Positions 8,324-18,699 of a stretch of 64,000 nucleotides of DNA are shown here, in pieces. The notes beneath the pieces were generated by a model, which was given only the letters and a program-made list of their open reading frames with translations, did not search any database and was not told the origin of the DNA. How positions within the stretch are numbered: position 1 is the stretch's first letter; each line of letters starts with the position of its first letter. The translations under genes and the position numbers were made by a program. The DNA is from Microcaldota archaeon (lineage in GTDB: Archaea; Micrarchaeota; Micrarchaeia; Micrarchaeales; Micrarchaeaceae), in assembly GCA_021801355.1 (NCBI GenBank), contig JAJYYB010000010.1, positions 1 through 64,000 on the forward strand. Direction: 5' to 3'.

Positions 8324-10459
8324 TTACAGTTGTGCGAGCACCTTCGCGGCTATGTCCTTGCCTAGCAGGCGCTCCACAGAACCGGGCGCAGCCCTTACGT
8401 CAGCTACGGTCTTTATCCCGTTGTTGAAGAGCAGGCGCGCCCTGACCCTTCCGATCTGCTCGAGCCTTATCAGGTCAAGCAGCTCGTCCTTTATGCCGTA
8501 CCTCAGCCTCACTCTGGCGTTTATCAGCTCGTGCTGCGACACGCGCATCAGCTTAGCAAGCTCTATAGACGCATACATAAGCCAGTCGGCATTGAGAAGC
8601 TTGTTGTAAAGCAGTCCGGGAGTGGTCGAGTACTTCTTGATTATCATCGGCTCCTGTACCTCGTCCATCCACTCCTTAAGCATAAGGGCGGTGCTGAAGG
8701 CCTTCACCGGATCGTAATAGTAGTCGAGCGTCTCGTAGGAATTGCCGAGTATCTTGTCCTTGTTGAAGTGCATGTAAGCAGCGAACTCTTCCTCGGCTTC
8801 CCCGGTGGCCTTGACGTAAGGGCGCATCTCTATAGTGTTAGATATCATGTACAACGTTCCAATCGTGTCCTTGGCCTTGGAGAGAGAATCGGTGATCCAT
8901 TTTGCGGATAGCGGATCTATGTAGAGTTCGCTCACCCGCTTCCCTATCCTGGTGGCCTTGTAATGCATCTTCATAGAACCTGACTTGACCGTCTCGATGA
9001 GATTCCATTTCTCAAGGTCAAGAAGCACCTCGTCGATCACGTTCTTTATGTGCCTTGAGTTGCCGTATTGGAAGCTGTAGAAACTCTTGTCAATGAAGCC
9101 GTTTATGGACTTCTTGTCGTTAAGGAAATCCTCCGCTATGAACGCGAGTATGTGGCTCCTGAGCACCGGCGCGATGCCCAGCTTAGACTGCACCGGTTCC
9201 GGATCCGCGACTATGTAGCTCTCGTAAAGCTTCTGTATCCTGTCCTTCGAATTTGCTATGATGAGCGCCCTGCCCTCTGTATCGAAGCTGGGGCGGCCTG
9301 CCCTGCCGAAAAGCTGCAGCACCTCATTTATGCCGAGCATCTCGTTGGATCCCTCATCGAACCTGCTTATGTCCCTGACCAGGACGGTGTGCGCAGGGAG
9401 GTTGACGCCGTATCCGAGGGTTGTCGTCGAGCATATGACCTTCAGCATGTTGGACTTGAACGCATCCTCTATGTAGCCGCGCTGGGCGTTGAGAAGGCCA
9501 GAGTGGTGGAAGGCTATGCCCTTCTTTACCAGCAGGGAAAGCTTCTTGCACTGCTCTGTGGGCCTTTCTAGTACGTTGAGTACCTTATCGCCAAGTTCCT
9601 GGAGCCGCTGCCTCTCGCTTGGTAAAAGCATGCTTTCGACATGCTGCGAAAGCCTGGCTGCCCCGGCCTCGGCGTTCCTTTTGGTCGCATAGAAGATAAG
9701 CGCTTGCTTCCCCTGAAGCAGGGTATCCTCCGCCACCCTCACCTCGGGCAGGTCGCTCGTGCCCTTGAGCTCTGTCGCCTCGAAGCCATCGTACGAATCG
9801 GATGGATAATATGCATTCCCGTCATGCACTATGCCTTTCTTCAGCTCCACAGGCCTGTAGTCGCTGTGCACGAGATGGGCCTTCATCCATGAGGCTATTT
9901 CCTTGGCATTGCCTATGGTTGCGCTTAAAGCTATCATCTGGGCATCCGATATTGTTGATAGCTTTGTCATCAGCAGTTCAAGCGTAGGCCCCCTTGATGT
10001 GTCATCAAGCATGTGCACTTCGTCGAAAACTATGCATCCTATTGATGGGAACCAGTCTATGCCGTGCCTTATCAGGCTGTCGAACTTCTCGGTCGAGACG
10101 AAAATCATCTGGAATCCGGAGAGCCATGCGTCGCTTGAGTCTAGGTCCCCTATAGACATGGCAGTCTTTATGTATGGATATGCCTGCTTGAATCCATCGT
10201 ACTTCTCCTTCACGAGTGCGCGCATGGGCGCTATGTAAATGGCTTTCTTGCCCCTGGATATTATTGAGTTTGCGCATGCTATCTCGGCTACGAGCGTCTT
10301 GCCGCTTGCTGTCGGGGATGCTACGACTATATTGTCCGACGAAAGTAGCCCTGCCTTGATCGAGAGCTCTTGCGGCGGGGTCAGGGTCCTTATGCCGCGC
10401 TGCTCAAGGGACTCCAGTATCTCGCCTGGCATCCTGCCCTTGAGCGATGAGACTTCCAT
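8324..10459 (-). CDS. hel308: Ski2-like DNA helicase Hel308 (Hjm)
   Basis: An ATP-dependent 3'-5' helicase that acts on stalled forks and lagging-strand substrates. It has a Q-motif region (RTLTPPQ), Walker A SPTASGKT (48-55), DEVH box (146-149), an FGRAGRP motif VI, then winged-helix and ratchet domains. The C-terminal helix-hairpin-helix reads LEQIGRVRARLLFNNGI. At 711 aa it is complete. It lies upstream of, and probably with, the DUF84 gene. The 131 bp between its start and the LamG gene hold divergent promoters. Confidence 0.95.
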   Translation of the reverse strand: MEVSSLKGRMPGEILESLEQRGIRTLTPPQELSIKAGLLSSDNIVVASPTASGKTLVAEIACANSIISRGKKAIYIAPMRALVKEKYDGFKQAYPYIKTAMSIGDLDSSDAWLSGFQMIFVSTEKFDSLIRHGIDWFPSIGCIVFDEVHMLDDTSRGPTLELLMTKLSTISDAQMIALSATIGNAKEIASWMKAHLVHSDYRPVELKKGIVHDGNAYYPSDSYDGFEATELKGTSDLPEVRVAEDTLLQGKQALIFYATKRNAEAGAARLSQHVESMLLPSERQRLQELGDKVLNVLERPTEQCKKLSLLVKKGIAFHHSGLLNAQRGYIEDAFKSNMLKVICSTTTLGYGVNLPAHTVLVRDISRFDEGSNEMLGINEVLQLFGRAGRPSFDTEGRALIIANSKDRIQKLYESYIVADPEPVQSKLGIAPVLRSHILAFIAEDFLNDKKSINGFIDKSFYSFQYGNSRHIKNVIDEVLLDLEKWNLIETVKSGSMKMHYKATRIGKRVSELYIDPLSAKWITDSLSKAKDTIGTLYMISNTIEMRPYVKATGEAEEEFAAYMHFNKDKILGNSYETLDYYYDPVKAFSTALMLKEWMDEVQEPMIIKKYSTTPGLLYNKLLNADWLMYASIELAKLMRVSQHELINARVRLRYGIKDELLDLIRLEQIGRVRARLLFNNGIKTVADVRAAPGSVERLLGKDIAAKVLAQL

Positions 10460-10552
10460 GGCAGTAAATTGTGCTCTAATATATTTAATTATAGGCCGCC
10501 TATTTTGCCTCCCGGATTCCCGCCATTAATTGCGCCTTATTATCGGCTCCAC

Positions 10553-10567
10553 GTATAAAAATTTAAA
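10553..10567 (+). promoter_or_regulatory. TATA box for the LamG surface-protein operon
   Basis: TATAAAAATTTAAAC is the strongest promoter-like sequence before the surface block. Normal spacing puts the transcript start near 10582-10590, which favours ATG 10591 over the upstream GTG 10576. Confidence 0.55.
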
Positions 10568-10590
10568 CCCTTAGTGTGATTATTCTTAGT

Positions 10591-13185
10591 ATGTTTAACA
10601 GGCGTGGACCCAAGGCACAGATAGCGCTCGAGTTCATAATAGTGTATTCTTTCGTCCTTGTGCTATTCCTGATTGTGTTCGGCCTCATAATAAGCCAGAG
10701 GGCGCAGGGCATAACCCAGGAGGAGTACGGGTCGCTGCAGCTCATAGCGCAGAACATCGCCGGGTACGTGGACCAGGCTGCGAGCGCAGGCAACGGCTAC
10801 TCCGCCACTTTGCTACTCCCACCCTCTTCCGGTGCGCTCCCGTACAACATATCTATATCGACGACAGGAATAGTAATAGCCGCCACGCTTTTTAGCGGGC
10901 AACCAATCACTGCAGACGCTTACAGCATTGGCAGGAATCTCAACATACAAGGCACGCTGAACTCCAGCCTCAGCGGCAACGGTATATCAGTGTATTCGAT
11001 ACCGACAGCCTCGGGAGAGATAAGCTTCTACAATTCCAAGGGCGCCATATACATAGACAAACAGCCAGTATCTACTCTCAGCCTGCCGAGCTACATGGCC
11101 GTGAACGTGATAGGGGACCTTAATGCCGCATCGTTCGACGGTGTCAACAGCCATGCGTACGCTTCCAACTCTGTCAACCTGGGGCAGTCATCCACGATAT
11201 CCATGTGGATATACCCGTCAAACTCGCAGGTCGCAGCCTCGAGCAACATGATAAGCAAGGGAACGGGGCAGCCTTTCATAGAGCTATACGGCAATAACGC
11301 TGTGATAGCCGGCGTATCGGGCTCGAGCAACACTGTACCTGCATCGTTTACTCCGGCCTCATGGACCTACATCGCTGCATCATACGTGAACGGCAATATG
11401 ATAAACATTTATACGAACGGTAACTACATAACCAATGTCGTCGCGCCGCTTTCGATAAGCAATACAGTCAATATGATACAGTTGGGCATGGCATTCAACG
11501 GCTCAATAGCTGATGTCCAGCTCTACAATTCGGCGCTGTCAAATAGCGCAATAAGCTATCTTTACGGAGAGGGGCTTGGCGGCGCGCCGCTCAGCGCGAA
11601 TTCTATAGTAGCGTGGTGGCCGATGAACGGCAACGCCCAGGACTATTCAGGAAATGGCAATAACGCAGCGCCATACAACGTGAGCTTCACCAACGTTTTG
11701 CAGCTTGGCATAAAAATCAGGAGCGGACAGGGGACCAACTCGAGCGGAGACCTTTTCGGCACGGTGACCAGCAGCGGCTACGCCTACAGGCTCTCGCCGA
11801 ACGGCAAATCTTTGGCTGCCCATACCAACAGCACAGGAAGCAAGTCGGAATTCGTTACTGGAAATGCAATCGGAATAACAAACGTAACAATTAACGCCTA
11901 CAATTACAACTCTTCTGCCCTAGGAAATCTGGTTGGCTGGTGGCCGATGAATTCAGGCTACGGCAACGTTATATACGATCTGAGCGGTTCATACAACAAC
12001 GCAGCTTTCCAGGCAGGCTCGTGGAGCCCGTTGGCTGCCAACGCAACAGAACTCAATGCCGCATCGTTCAACGGCCGTAACAGCATAATAAGCGGTACAC
12101 TCTCCGTAGGCTCGAGCAACATAACTATATCGGCATGGATAAACGCGAGCGTATACGGTACATATCCACAGAACATAGCTTCCATATCGGCCTCGAACGC
12201 GAATACCGAGGCTATAGGGATAAACGGGATAGGCGGGAACGCGCTTCTGAGCATAAATGGCCAGACTGTGATATCGTCTGGCGCGCTGAACCCGAATGCG
12301 ATTTACATGGTCACAGGGATATGGAACGCGAATAATAGGACGGTGGCTTTATACATAAACGGATCGCTGGCAGGGAGCGCGACGAGCAACGCGCTTTCAA
12401 ACCTTACGGTAGCAGGCTTTAGCATAGGCGGCAATTACCTTGGCATAAACACCTTCAATGGGCTCATATCCAATGTGCAGATTTATGACTCTGCGCTCTC
12501 AGCTGCCCAGGTTTACTCTCTCTACAGGTCAGGATTGACTAATGCCCCATTGGCAGGTGCAGGGCTGTTCGGGTGGTGGCCGCTGGACAACGGCCAGACT
12601 GATTATGCCGATATCAAAGCGGTCCAAACCCAGGGCGGCATCTCATTCAGGCAGATAAGGTACTTGAACAACCAGAGCCGCGTGAACTTATACGTTCCGA
12701 GTTTCAACGGCATAAGCAATGCGATAACGGCAAGCGGATATTCTTCGCTCAGCCAAATGACAATGGCAGTATGGTTCTACTCATCGAATTACACCGGCAA
12801 GACGCAGCTGCTGCTGAACAGCACAACAGGATTGTGGAAGATGGGTTTCAATTCAGCAAACCAGCTTTACTTTGACCCAGGAACGACAGGTGGTGGCGTA
12901 ACGCTGCAAAATACTACAATAAAGCAGAATACCTGGTATCAAATGACGGTAACTGCGCAGACCGGAGGCGACTATACAGCTTACCTTGACGGCGTAAAGG
13001 TTGGTAGAGGGACAATGGGCAGCAGCATAGGGAACAGCGGGGAGATAGTTTTCGGGGCCGGCGGCTTTACCGGCCAGCTTGCAGATGCCCAGATATACGA
13101 CACTGCACTTAGCCTGCCGCAGGCGCAGCAGCTCTACCTGCAGGGGCTGCCCCTTTCCGAGAAATTGAATGTGTCATCGAGTTGA
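10591..13185 (+). CDS. Pilin-like LamG-repeat surface protein
   Basis: About 864 aa from ATG 10591. The N-terminus MFNRRGPKAQIALEFIIVY, then a hydrophobic helix, is an archaeal class III signal peptide: the prepilin-peptidase site is expected at A|Q, with the pilin Glu five residues on. The rest is extracellular, with three LamG/concanavalin-like modules at about residues 185-335, 490-645 and 700-850, each marked by SxxxxSxWxY and an LYxxGL end. WWPMNGN..DYSGNGNNA linkers repeat. It is very large for a pilin, so it could be a tip adhesin or sheath protein. First gene of a four-gene surface operon. Confidence 0.82.
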   Translation: MFNRRGPKAQIALEFIIVYSFVLVLFLIVFGLIISQRAQGITQEEYGSLQLIAQNIAGYVDQAASAGNGYSATLLLPPSSGALPYNISISTTGIVIAATLFSGQPITADAYSIGRNLNIQGTLNSSLSGNGISVYSIPTASGEISFYNSKGAIYIDKQPVSTLSLPSYMAVNVIGDLNAASFDGVNSHAYASNSVNLGQSSTISMWIYPSNSQVAASSNMISKGTGQPFIELYGNNAVIAGVSGSSNTVPASFTPASWTYIAASYVNGNMINIYTNGNYITNVVAPLSISNTVNMIQLGMAFNGSIADVQLYNSALSNSAISYLYGEGLGGAPLSANSIVAWWPMNGNAQDYSGNGNNAAPYNVSFTNVLQLGIKIRSGQGTNSSGDLFGTVTSSGYAYRLSPNGKSLAAHTNSTGSKSEFVTGNAIGITNVTINAYNYNSSALGNLVGWWPMNSGYGNVIYDLSGSYNNAAFQAGSWSPLAANATELNAASFNGRNSIISGTLSVGSSNITISAWINASVYGTYPQNIASISASNANTEAIGINGIGGNALLSINGQTVISSGALNPNAIYMVTGIWNANNRTVALYINGSLAGSATSNALSNLTVAGFSIGGNYLGINTFNGLISNVQIYDSALSAAQVYSLYRSGLTNAPLAGAGLFGWWPLDNGQTDYADIKAVQTQGGISFRQIRYLNNQSRVNLYVPSFNGISNAITASGYSSLSQMTMAVWFYSSNYTGKTQLLLNSTTGLWKMGFNSANQLYFDPGTTGGGVTLQNTTIKQNTWYQMTVTAQTGGDYTAYLDGVKVGRGTMGSSIGNSGEIVFGAGGFTGQLADAQIYDTALSLPQAQQLYLQGLPLSEKLNVSSS

Positions 13186-13189
13186 GATA

Positions 13190-13741
13190 ATGGCAAGAAC
13201 GATCAATTACAAAGGACAGTTCTGGAGTTTCGACATAATATTCGCCATAGTGATATTTGGAGTGGCGATCACCGTGCTGACTTATACGTGGTTCAACATA
13301 AGCACACAGCTCGCCATATCTTACGGAGGATCGGGTTCGCTACTTCAGCTTCAAGCGCAGGCGCTTTCTACCAACCTGCTCTCCACAGGGTCGCCGTCTG
13401 ACTGGCAGAGCCTTGTAGCGATAAACAATGTGTCGTCATGGAGTAGCGTCAGCATAGGCATCGCATCAGCACAGAAAAGCACGGCGATATCGCCGAGCAA
13501 GCTCTATGCATTCATAGACATGGCCAACACCAATTATTCCTCGACCAAGCAGCTCCTCGGTATCGGATACGACTATTACATAACTATAACAGGAGGGTCA
13601 TACAATATAACTATAGGACAGAACCCAAGCGCCCATCAGGCGCTCACGGTTTACGTGGTTACGTCAGGGTCGAGCATAGGCAGTACGCCAGTCATTGTAA
13701 GGACCATGCTTTGGACCAACAAGGCGCTGTCGATAGACTGA
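13190..13741 (+). CDS. Small pilin-like membrane-anchored protein
   Basis: From ATG 13190 the product is 183 aa with an N-terminal hydrophobic helix preceded by YKGQFWSFDIIFAIVIF, then a Ser/Thr/Asn-rich outer part. An in-frame ATG at 13169 overlaps the previous gene. The later start is preferred because it leaves a 4-nt gap like the spacing of the next two genes. The arrangement resembles minor pilins, though the cleavage site is less clear than in the gene before. No recognisable domain beyond the N-terminal helix. Confidence 0.68.
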   Translation: MARTINYKGQFWSFDIIFAIVIFGVAITVLTYTWFNISTQLAISYGGSGSLLQLQAQALSTNLLSTGSPSDWQSLVAINNVSSWSSVSIGIASAQKSTAISPSKLYAFIDMANTNYSSTKQLLGIGYDYYITITGGSYNITIGQNPSAHQALTVYVVTSGSSIGSTPVIVRTMLWTNKALSID

Positions 13742-13745
13742 TAAC

Positions 13746-15980
13746 ATGAGGAGCATTGAAAGACCGTCAAGCAAGGGCTTCCTGTTCAGCCTGGACGCCC
13801 TCTTCGCGCTAATAGTCGCAAGCGCGGCGATATCGATACTTCTCTATGCAGACTTTACCTCGACTGGCAGCTACGTCAGCCCTGCTTCCCAGACATCGTC
13901 GCTTTTAAACGAGCTTGCCACGATGAACGCAGGAGGCGCGGTTAGCATATATGCCTCTGATCTGGAAAACCAGGGCTTGGTAAATCAGGCGGCTTGGCCG
14001 CAGTTCGGAAATAATCAGGGCATGAATTCCAGCACGGCCTACGGTCCGAGCGGTTCGCAGGTGATGTTCACATTCACGTCTAATGAGGTACAGACGCCAC
14101 CTGTTGCGGCGCAGGGCCTTGTGGCATTCGGGGCTGGCGCAAGGCTTTACGCGCTGAACGCAAGCACTGGGAACGTGGTAATAAACATGTCCACGACAAC
14201 CGGGATAAATGCCACCCCGATAATATTCAACAATGAGATCCTATATGCCAATTCGAGCTGCGTCGACGCAGTAAGCACGACGACCAACAGCGTATCGCCA
14301 CCAAAATTTTGGGCATCGCCCATCTGCACCGGAAAGCCGATAAGGTATCCTCTGGCGATTGATGGCGCGTATCTCGGCTTCGCAGCGGGCAACGCGATAT
14401 ATCTGGCCAATCCCGAAACTGGGGCTATGCTGGCGAACACCGTGATGCCTGACATGAGCGCGGGATCGCCTGTTTACATGAATGGCGAGATACTAGATTC
14501 CGTGCGCAATTCTTCATGCCATAACGTACTTGTAGCGCTGGACTACAATGGCACGGCCATGGTGCAGCTTTGGAGCGACACGGTACCATCATGCTCTGCT
14601 ACTAACCCAATGCTCAGCACGCCGGTCAATTTCGGAAGCGACATAGCGGTCACCAACGCGACGTCATTCACAGTCTTCTCGCCTAACGGGGTGGTAGCAT
14701 ACCAGCCCGATACGATCGGCGGAGTAGCCGAAGGGGGCGTAGCAGTGAGCGGAGGCGGATCGCCTTATGCATATGTTGATACTGCCAACGCGATGTACAT
14801 ACTACATCTTTCTGGTAACGTCATCTCAAACCAAGCCGTAGCCAACGTGCTCAGCAACAGTTACAATGACACGCCGTCCCTAGCGCAGTCTACCGGAATC
14901 GTTTATATCCCGGCAGGGCCTTCGCTATACGCTTATTCGGCGGGAAGCGGCGCATACCAGTGGAAGGTCACGCTCCTGCCATCGCAGAACTACAGCCTGT
15001 ATGACGGGGCCGCAGTGGCATTCGGCAATCTCTACGTATCATTTGGGAAGACGCTGTATGCTTTGGGGACATACAAAGCACAACCGAGCCAAAGCATGCT
15101 TGATACGATTGCGAGCATGTACTTGAACGACTACGGAGGTCAGGCGAACCGGCTCATGGAGAAGATAAGCCCGTCATACCTTTACGGCATGCTGATAAAC
15201 GGCCGATATGCGCCTTCGCTCACAATGGCGGAGTTCAATTCTGCAAACAGCATTGTGGAGGTGCCGAATTCCAATTCTATAGAAGTTTCAGGCAAGAATA
15301 TAACTATAACAGGCTGGTTTTATGCCAGGAACTTCCATACGAATCCTGAATTGGATGGATTCATAGCAAGTAAATACGGCGAGTACGCGTTAGGCATAAA
15401 CGCCTCGTCCGCTAGCCTTGCGACCCCATGGGTTTCGATAAACGCAAGCGGGGTCAAGAATTACAGCGTAAGCTATCCGCTGTCTTATGGCACGTGGTAT
15501 TTTGAGGGCGTGTCTTTCAACGGAACGACGTTGAGCATGTATATAAACAGTAATCAGATAAAGAACATTCCTGTAAGCGGTACGCTCGGGACGACTTCTA
15601 TGCCACTTATAATAGGCTGCATGAATGCCGGAGGCTCATGCACGTCAAACACCGTATTGAATGGGAGCTTGGCCGGAGTACAGGTCTACGGGAGCGCGCT
15701 CAATTCGAGCCAGATGGAGACGCTTTACCAGGAGGGCGCCTTCGGAGCGCCTATAAGCGGCAAATCCGATGAGGCATGGTGGCAGCTTGATGGCAGCGCG
15801 AGTGATTACAGCGGCAATGGGGTAAACGGGGTCGCTTACAACATGAGCTACAACTCAACCAATTACGTGCCTTCCAGCCTACTGAACGCTTTCCAGATCA
15901 GCAAGGCGTCATCGCCAGTTTACATATCAACGCATGGAAAGTACAGCATATACAACATAAGCATAGCAGTATGGAAGTGA
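13746..15980 (+). CDS. Membrane-anchored PQQ-type beta-propeller plus LamG protein
   Basis: The 744-aa product has an N-terminal anchor (GFLFSLDALFALIVASAAIS). From about residue 85 to 440 it shows propeller-like repeats with blade motifs such as LVAFGAGARLYALNASTG and GNAIYLANPETG, as in PQQ/quinoprotein-like beta-propellers. A C-terminal LamG-like module (about 490-690) follows, with WWQLDGSASDYSGNG. No catalytic PQQ-dehydrogenase residues were recognised, so the propeller is probably structural or binding. It starts 4 nt after the previous stop and shares the SLDALFAL-type anchor with it. Confidence 0.76.
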   Translation: MRSIERPSSKGFLFSLDALFALIVASAAISILLYADFTSTGSYVSPASQTSSLLNELATMNAGGAVSIYASDLENQGLVNQAAWPQFGNNQGMNSSTAYGPSGSQVMFTFTSNEVQTPPVAAQGLVAFGAGARLYALNASTGNVVINMSTTTGINATPIIFNNEILYANSSCVDAVSTTTNSVSPPKFWASPICTGKPIRYPLAIDGAYLGFAAGNAIYLANPETGAMLANTVMPDMSAGSPVYMNGEILDSVRNSSCHNVLVALDYNGTAMVQLWSDTVPSCSATNPMLSTPVNFGSDIAVTNATSFTVFSPNGVVAYQPDTIGGVAEGGVAVSGGGSPYAYVDTANAMYILHLSGNVISNQAVANVLSNSYNDTPSLAQSTGIVYIPAGPSLYAYSAGSGAYQWKVTLLPSQNYSLYDGAAVAFGNLYVSFGKTLYALGTYKAQPSQSMLDTIASMYLNDYGGQANRLMEKISPSYLYGMLINGRYAPSLTMAEFNSANSIVEVPNSNSIEVSGKNITITGWFYARNFHTNPELDGFIASKYGEYALGINASSASLATPWVSINASGVKNYSVSYPLSYGTWYFEGVSFNGTTLSMYINSNQIKNIPVSGTLGTTSMPLIIGCMNAGGSCTSNTVLNGSLAGVQVYGSALNSSQMETLYQEGAFGAPISGKSDEAWWQLDGSASDYSGNGVNGVAYNMSYNSTNYVPSSLLNAFQISKASSPVYISTHGKYSIYNISIAVWK

Positions 15981-15984
15981 TTAT

Positions 15985-18612
15985 ATGGCAAGTACAAGCA
16001 AGGGTATACTGTTCACGCTCCTGACCATACTGTTATTCATACTCATGCTCGGCACTCTGATAACGTACGTCATACTGAATATAAACTCTGAGAATCTTGC
16101 CTCGAGCAGCGCTCTGGGCATAGGCACACAATCGGTAATAACGGCTGCATCTGGAAGCGCACATGACTTCCTGCAGGGAAGCCTTTCGGATGCGCTTCAC
16201 TCCCTGATAGCTTATGAAAGCACGCCGTCTCTGAGGCACGACCGCTTCGTGAACAATACGGCAGGCACGCTGGAAAGTATGATTTACAACGGAACCGCGT
16301 TTGGAATGAGGATACAGAACATGAGCGTAACGCTATCAAATTACACATCACAGATCGAAGGGCTTGCAGAGCAGCAGGACATACGGCTGACCATCGAGAA
16401 TGCGAGCGTAAGCGTTTTCCAGACGACACCGTACAGCATAAATGCAAGTTACACTGCGCTTGACGTGATAAACACTACTACTGGAATAATATACTACCCT
16501 GTAAACGCGACAGCGGGGGTGCAGCTGAACGGCACTGTGAGCCTCGCCAGCGCAGAGGAGGCCAATCCTACTGTAATGACGTTCAGCAATTATACCGCTA
16601 CCAATCTGGTCGGCGGCGTGCGGGCCAATAACGGAAGCCAGTCACCATTCATGTTCGTCTATGGTACGATGGTAGTCATACCGTCAGGTACGCCAACATG
16701 CAGTGCGGTGCCGCAGAAATTCAGGAACGGCGATTTCATACTCGCTGCTGCTAACAGCGTCGACATAAACCAGAGCATATGTGGCATGGGAGGGCTGGTC
16801 ACCGCAAGTTTAAACCAGACAGGCTTCCCGCCACTCGGGCCTTATCTAGCGTATGGTAACACAGGCATATTCAACTCTATATCGAACGGCACGGCGCTCC
16901 TGCTTGACGGGAACGCACTTGAGCTGCTTAACATATCAGCCGCACAGTACTACGGGGTGCAAAAAGGCGACTACTTTGCATCCAAATTCGTCCCGTCATA
17001 CCTTGACAGAGCGGATGGCCACCTCGCTGACAAGTCACCTTACGGGATTTTCTCGCTGGGCGGATTAAGCACTCTGGTGGCAAGCTTTGCGGACAACGGA
17101 AACATTATAGTAGCCAATTCTAATACGCTTAACCCAGGATCAAATACGATGAGCGCTTTCGCGTGGGTTTACTTAAACACTACAACATCTACTGCGAACA
17201 TAATACAGAAACCGGGAGCTTATGGCATCGGAATAGGCACTGGCGGTGCGCAAAAGTTCCAGCCGGTAGGTTCAGTCGGCTCTAACGGAATCTGCAATTC
17301 GCCGCCCTTCGTTCTCTCGCAGAATGCATGGCATTTCATCGGATTCACGTACAATGGCACATCCATAAACGATTATGTAGATGGCACAGCTTACTGCAGC
17401 GTGGCTCTCGAAGGCAACGTGCCATCCAATTCTAACAGCGTCATTATAGGAGGGTCATTGAATAGTTCTATAGCTGAAGTGCAGGTATACAATACAAGTT
17501 TGTCACCACAGCAAGTTGCGCGGCTCTATTCTTACGGGCTCAGCAGCATACCCATATCGGGAGCCGGCCTGCTTCTATGGATGCCGCTCAATGGCAACAG
17601 CAATGACTATAGTGGATTCAGCTACAACATCATAGCGACCAACACGATATACAGCAACCCTGTTGGTTATTTCGGAGACCCTGGGCTCGGTGAATTGCCT
17701 GGTTACGCGAGCACTTACGTGATACAGGGGCTGCTCAATTGCATGAACATACAGCAATGCAGCAATAGTACGTTGTCACACGTATACCTTGGAAATTCGC
17801 AGTCAGGGACTTCAAGCAATACGGTGGCTAACGAGGCCGCCGCCTTTGGGCTGGGCGTCGCTGGGCTACCGAACGCGCTAAGGCTGAATGGAACGGGCAA
17901 TGCTAACGCAGGGAACGGAGGGTATATGATACCGGATAACGGCTTCGCATTCATGGCCAACAGCGCAGGAGGCTTCACAATATCCTTATGGGTTTACCCG
18001 ATGAGCGGGAACGGCGTAATAGTAGATCAGGGCACCAGTCAGGTGATAGGTTCAGGGAACCACGAGTCCATAATAGAGCTGATAAATGGCAATGTTTGGA
18101 TGCGCGGTAGCGGAGGCAACTGTAGCGATATAGGGACGATACAGCTAGACCATTGGAGCAACATAATAATGACCGGAACGCTAGGTCAGGCATCTGGATT
18201 TTTTTATACGGGAATAATAAATGGCAACGTGATAGTGGCCCATAGAAGAGGCGCGCGTGGCACGACCGGATCGTCACCGCTATACGGTTTGGGGATGGCT
18301 GACCTGAACCACTGCAGCGGCGGTACAGGCGATTGGTTCAATGGCATGATGTCTGATTACCAGATTTACAACACCACGCTTACCACTGGACAGGCACAGC
18401 AGCTTTACGTTAATGGTACAGTTCCTGGTGAATCTAACTCTCTGGTTGCGAGCTGGGCGTTGTACGGCGGCCTGAACGGCCTTTTCAATGAGACGCCGGA
18501 GTCGCAGAATGGGAACACCGGCTATCTCTGGTATTTCAATGTAACAAGCGGAGTATGCACGAATTCGAACGTAATAGTAGGAGCATGCAGGGCCTCTTAC
18601 AGCCACCCATGA
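15985..18612 (+). CDS. Membrane-anchored double LamG surface protein
   Basis: The 875-aa product has an N-terminal hydrophobic helix (GILFTLLTILLFILMLGTLITYVI) and a long extracellular part. A Ser/Thr/Asn-rich region comes first. LamG-like modules follow at about residues 370-510 (SAFAWVYLNTTTSTAN) and 640-800 (GGFTISLWVYPMSGNG), joined by the LLLWMPLNGNSNDYSGF linker seen in its neighbours. Several Cys residues in the last third may form disulfides. Last gene of the surface operon, with spacings of 4 nt between genes. Probable partner of the pilin-like first gene. Confidence 0.78.
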   Translation: MASTSKGILFTLLTILLFILMLGTLITYVILNINSENLASSSALGIGTQSVITAASGSAHDFLQGSLSDALHSLIAYESTPSLRHDRFVNNTAGTLESMIYNGTAFGMRIQNMSVTLSNYTSQIEGLAEQQDIRLTIENASVSVFQTTPYSINASYTALDVINTTTGIIYYPVNATAGVQLNGTVSLASAEEANPTVMTFSNYTATNLVGGVRANNGSQSPFMFVYGTMVVIPSGTPTCSAVPQKFRNGDFILAAANSVDINQSICGMGGLVTASLNQTGFPPLGPYLAYGNTGIFNSISNGTALLLDGNALELLNISAAQYYGVQKGDYFASKFVPSYLDRADGHLADKSPYGIFSLGGLSTLVASFADNGNIIVANSNTLNPGSNTMSAFAWVYLNTTTSTANIIQKPGAYGIGIGTGGAQKFQPVGSVGSNGICNSPPFVLSQNAWHFIGFTYNGTSINDYVDGTAYCSVALEGNVPSNSNSVIIGGSLNSSIAEVQVYNTSLSPQQVARLYSYGLSSIPISGAGLLLWMPLNGNSNDYSGFSYNIIATNTIYSNPVGYFGDPGLGELPGYASTYVIQGLLNCMNIQQCSNSTLSHVYLGNSQSGTSSNTVANEAAAFGLGVAGLPNALRLNGTGNANAGNGGYMIPDNGFAFMANSAGGFTISLWVYPMSGNGVIVDQGTSQVIGSGNHESIIELINGNVWMRGSGGNCSDIGTIQLDHWSNIIMTGTLGQASGFFYTGIINGNVIVAHRRGARGTTGSSPLYGLGMADLNHCSGGTGDWFNGMMSDYQIYNTTLTTGQAQQLYVNGTVPGESNSLVASWALYGGLNGLFNETPESQNGNTGYLWYFNVTSGVCTNSNVIVGACRASYSHP

Positions 18613-18699
18613 ACGCAAATCAATGTGCCTAGCCGGCATGGCAATAATTAAAGCTGTATTTGCAGAAGATTATGCGTTGTGTTTCATTCGTGTGATGCC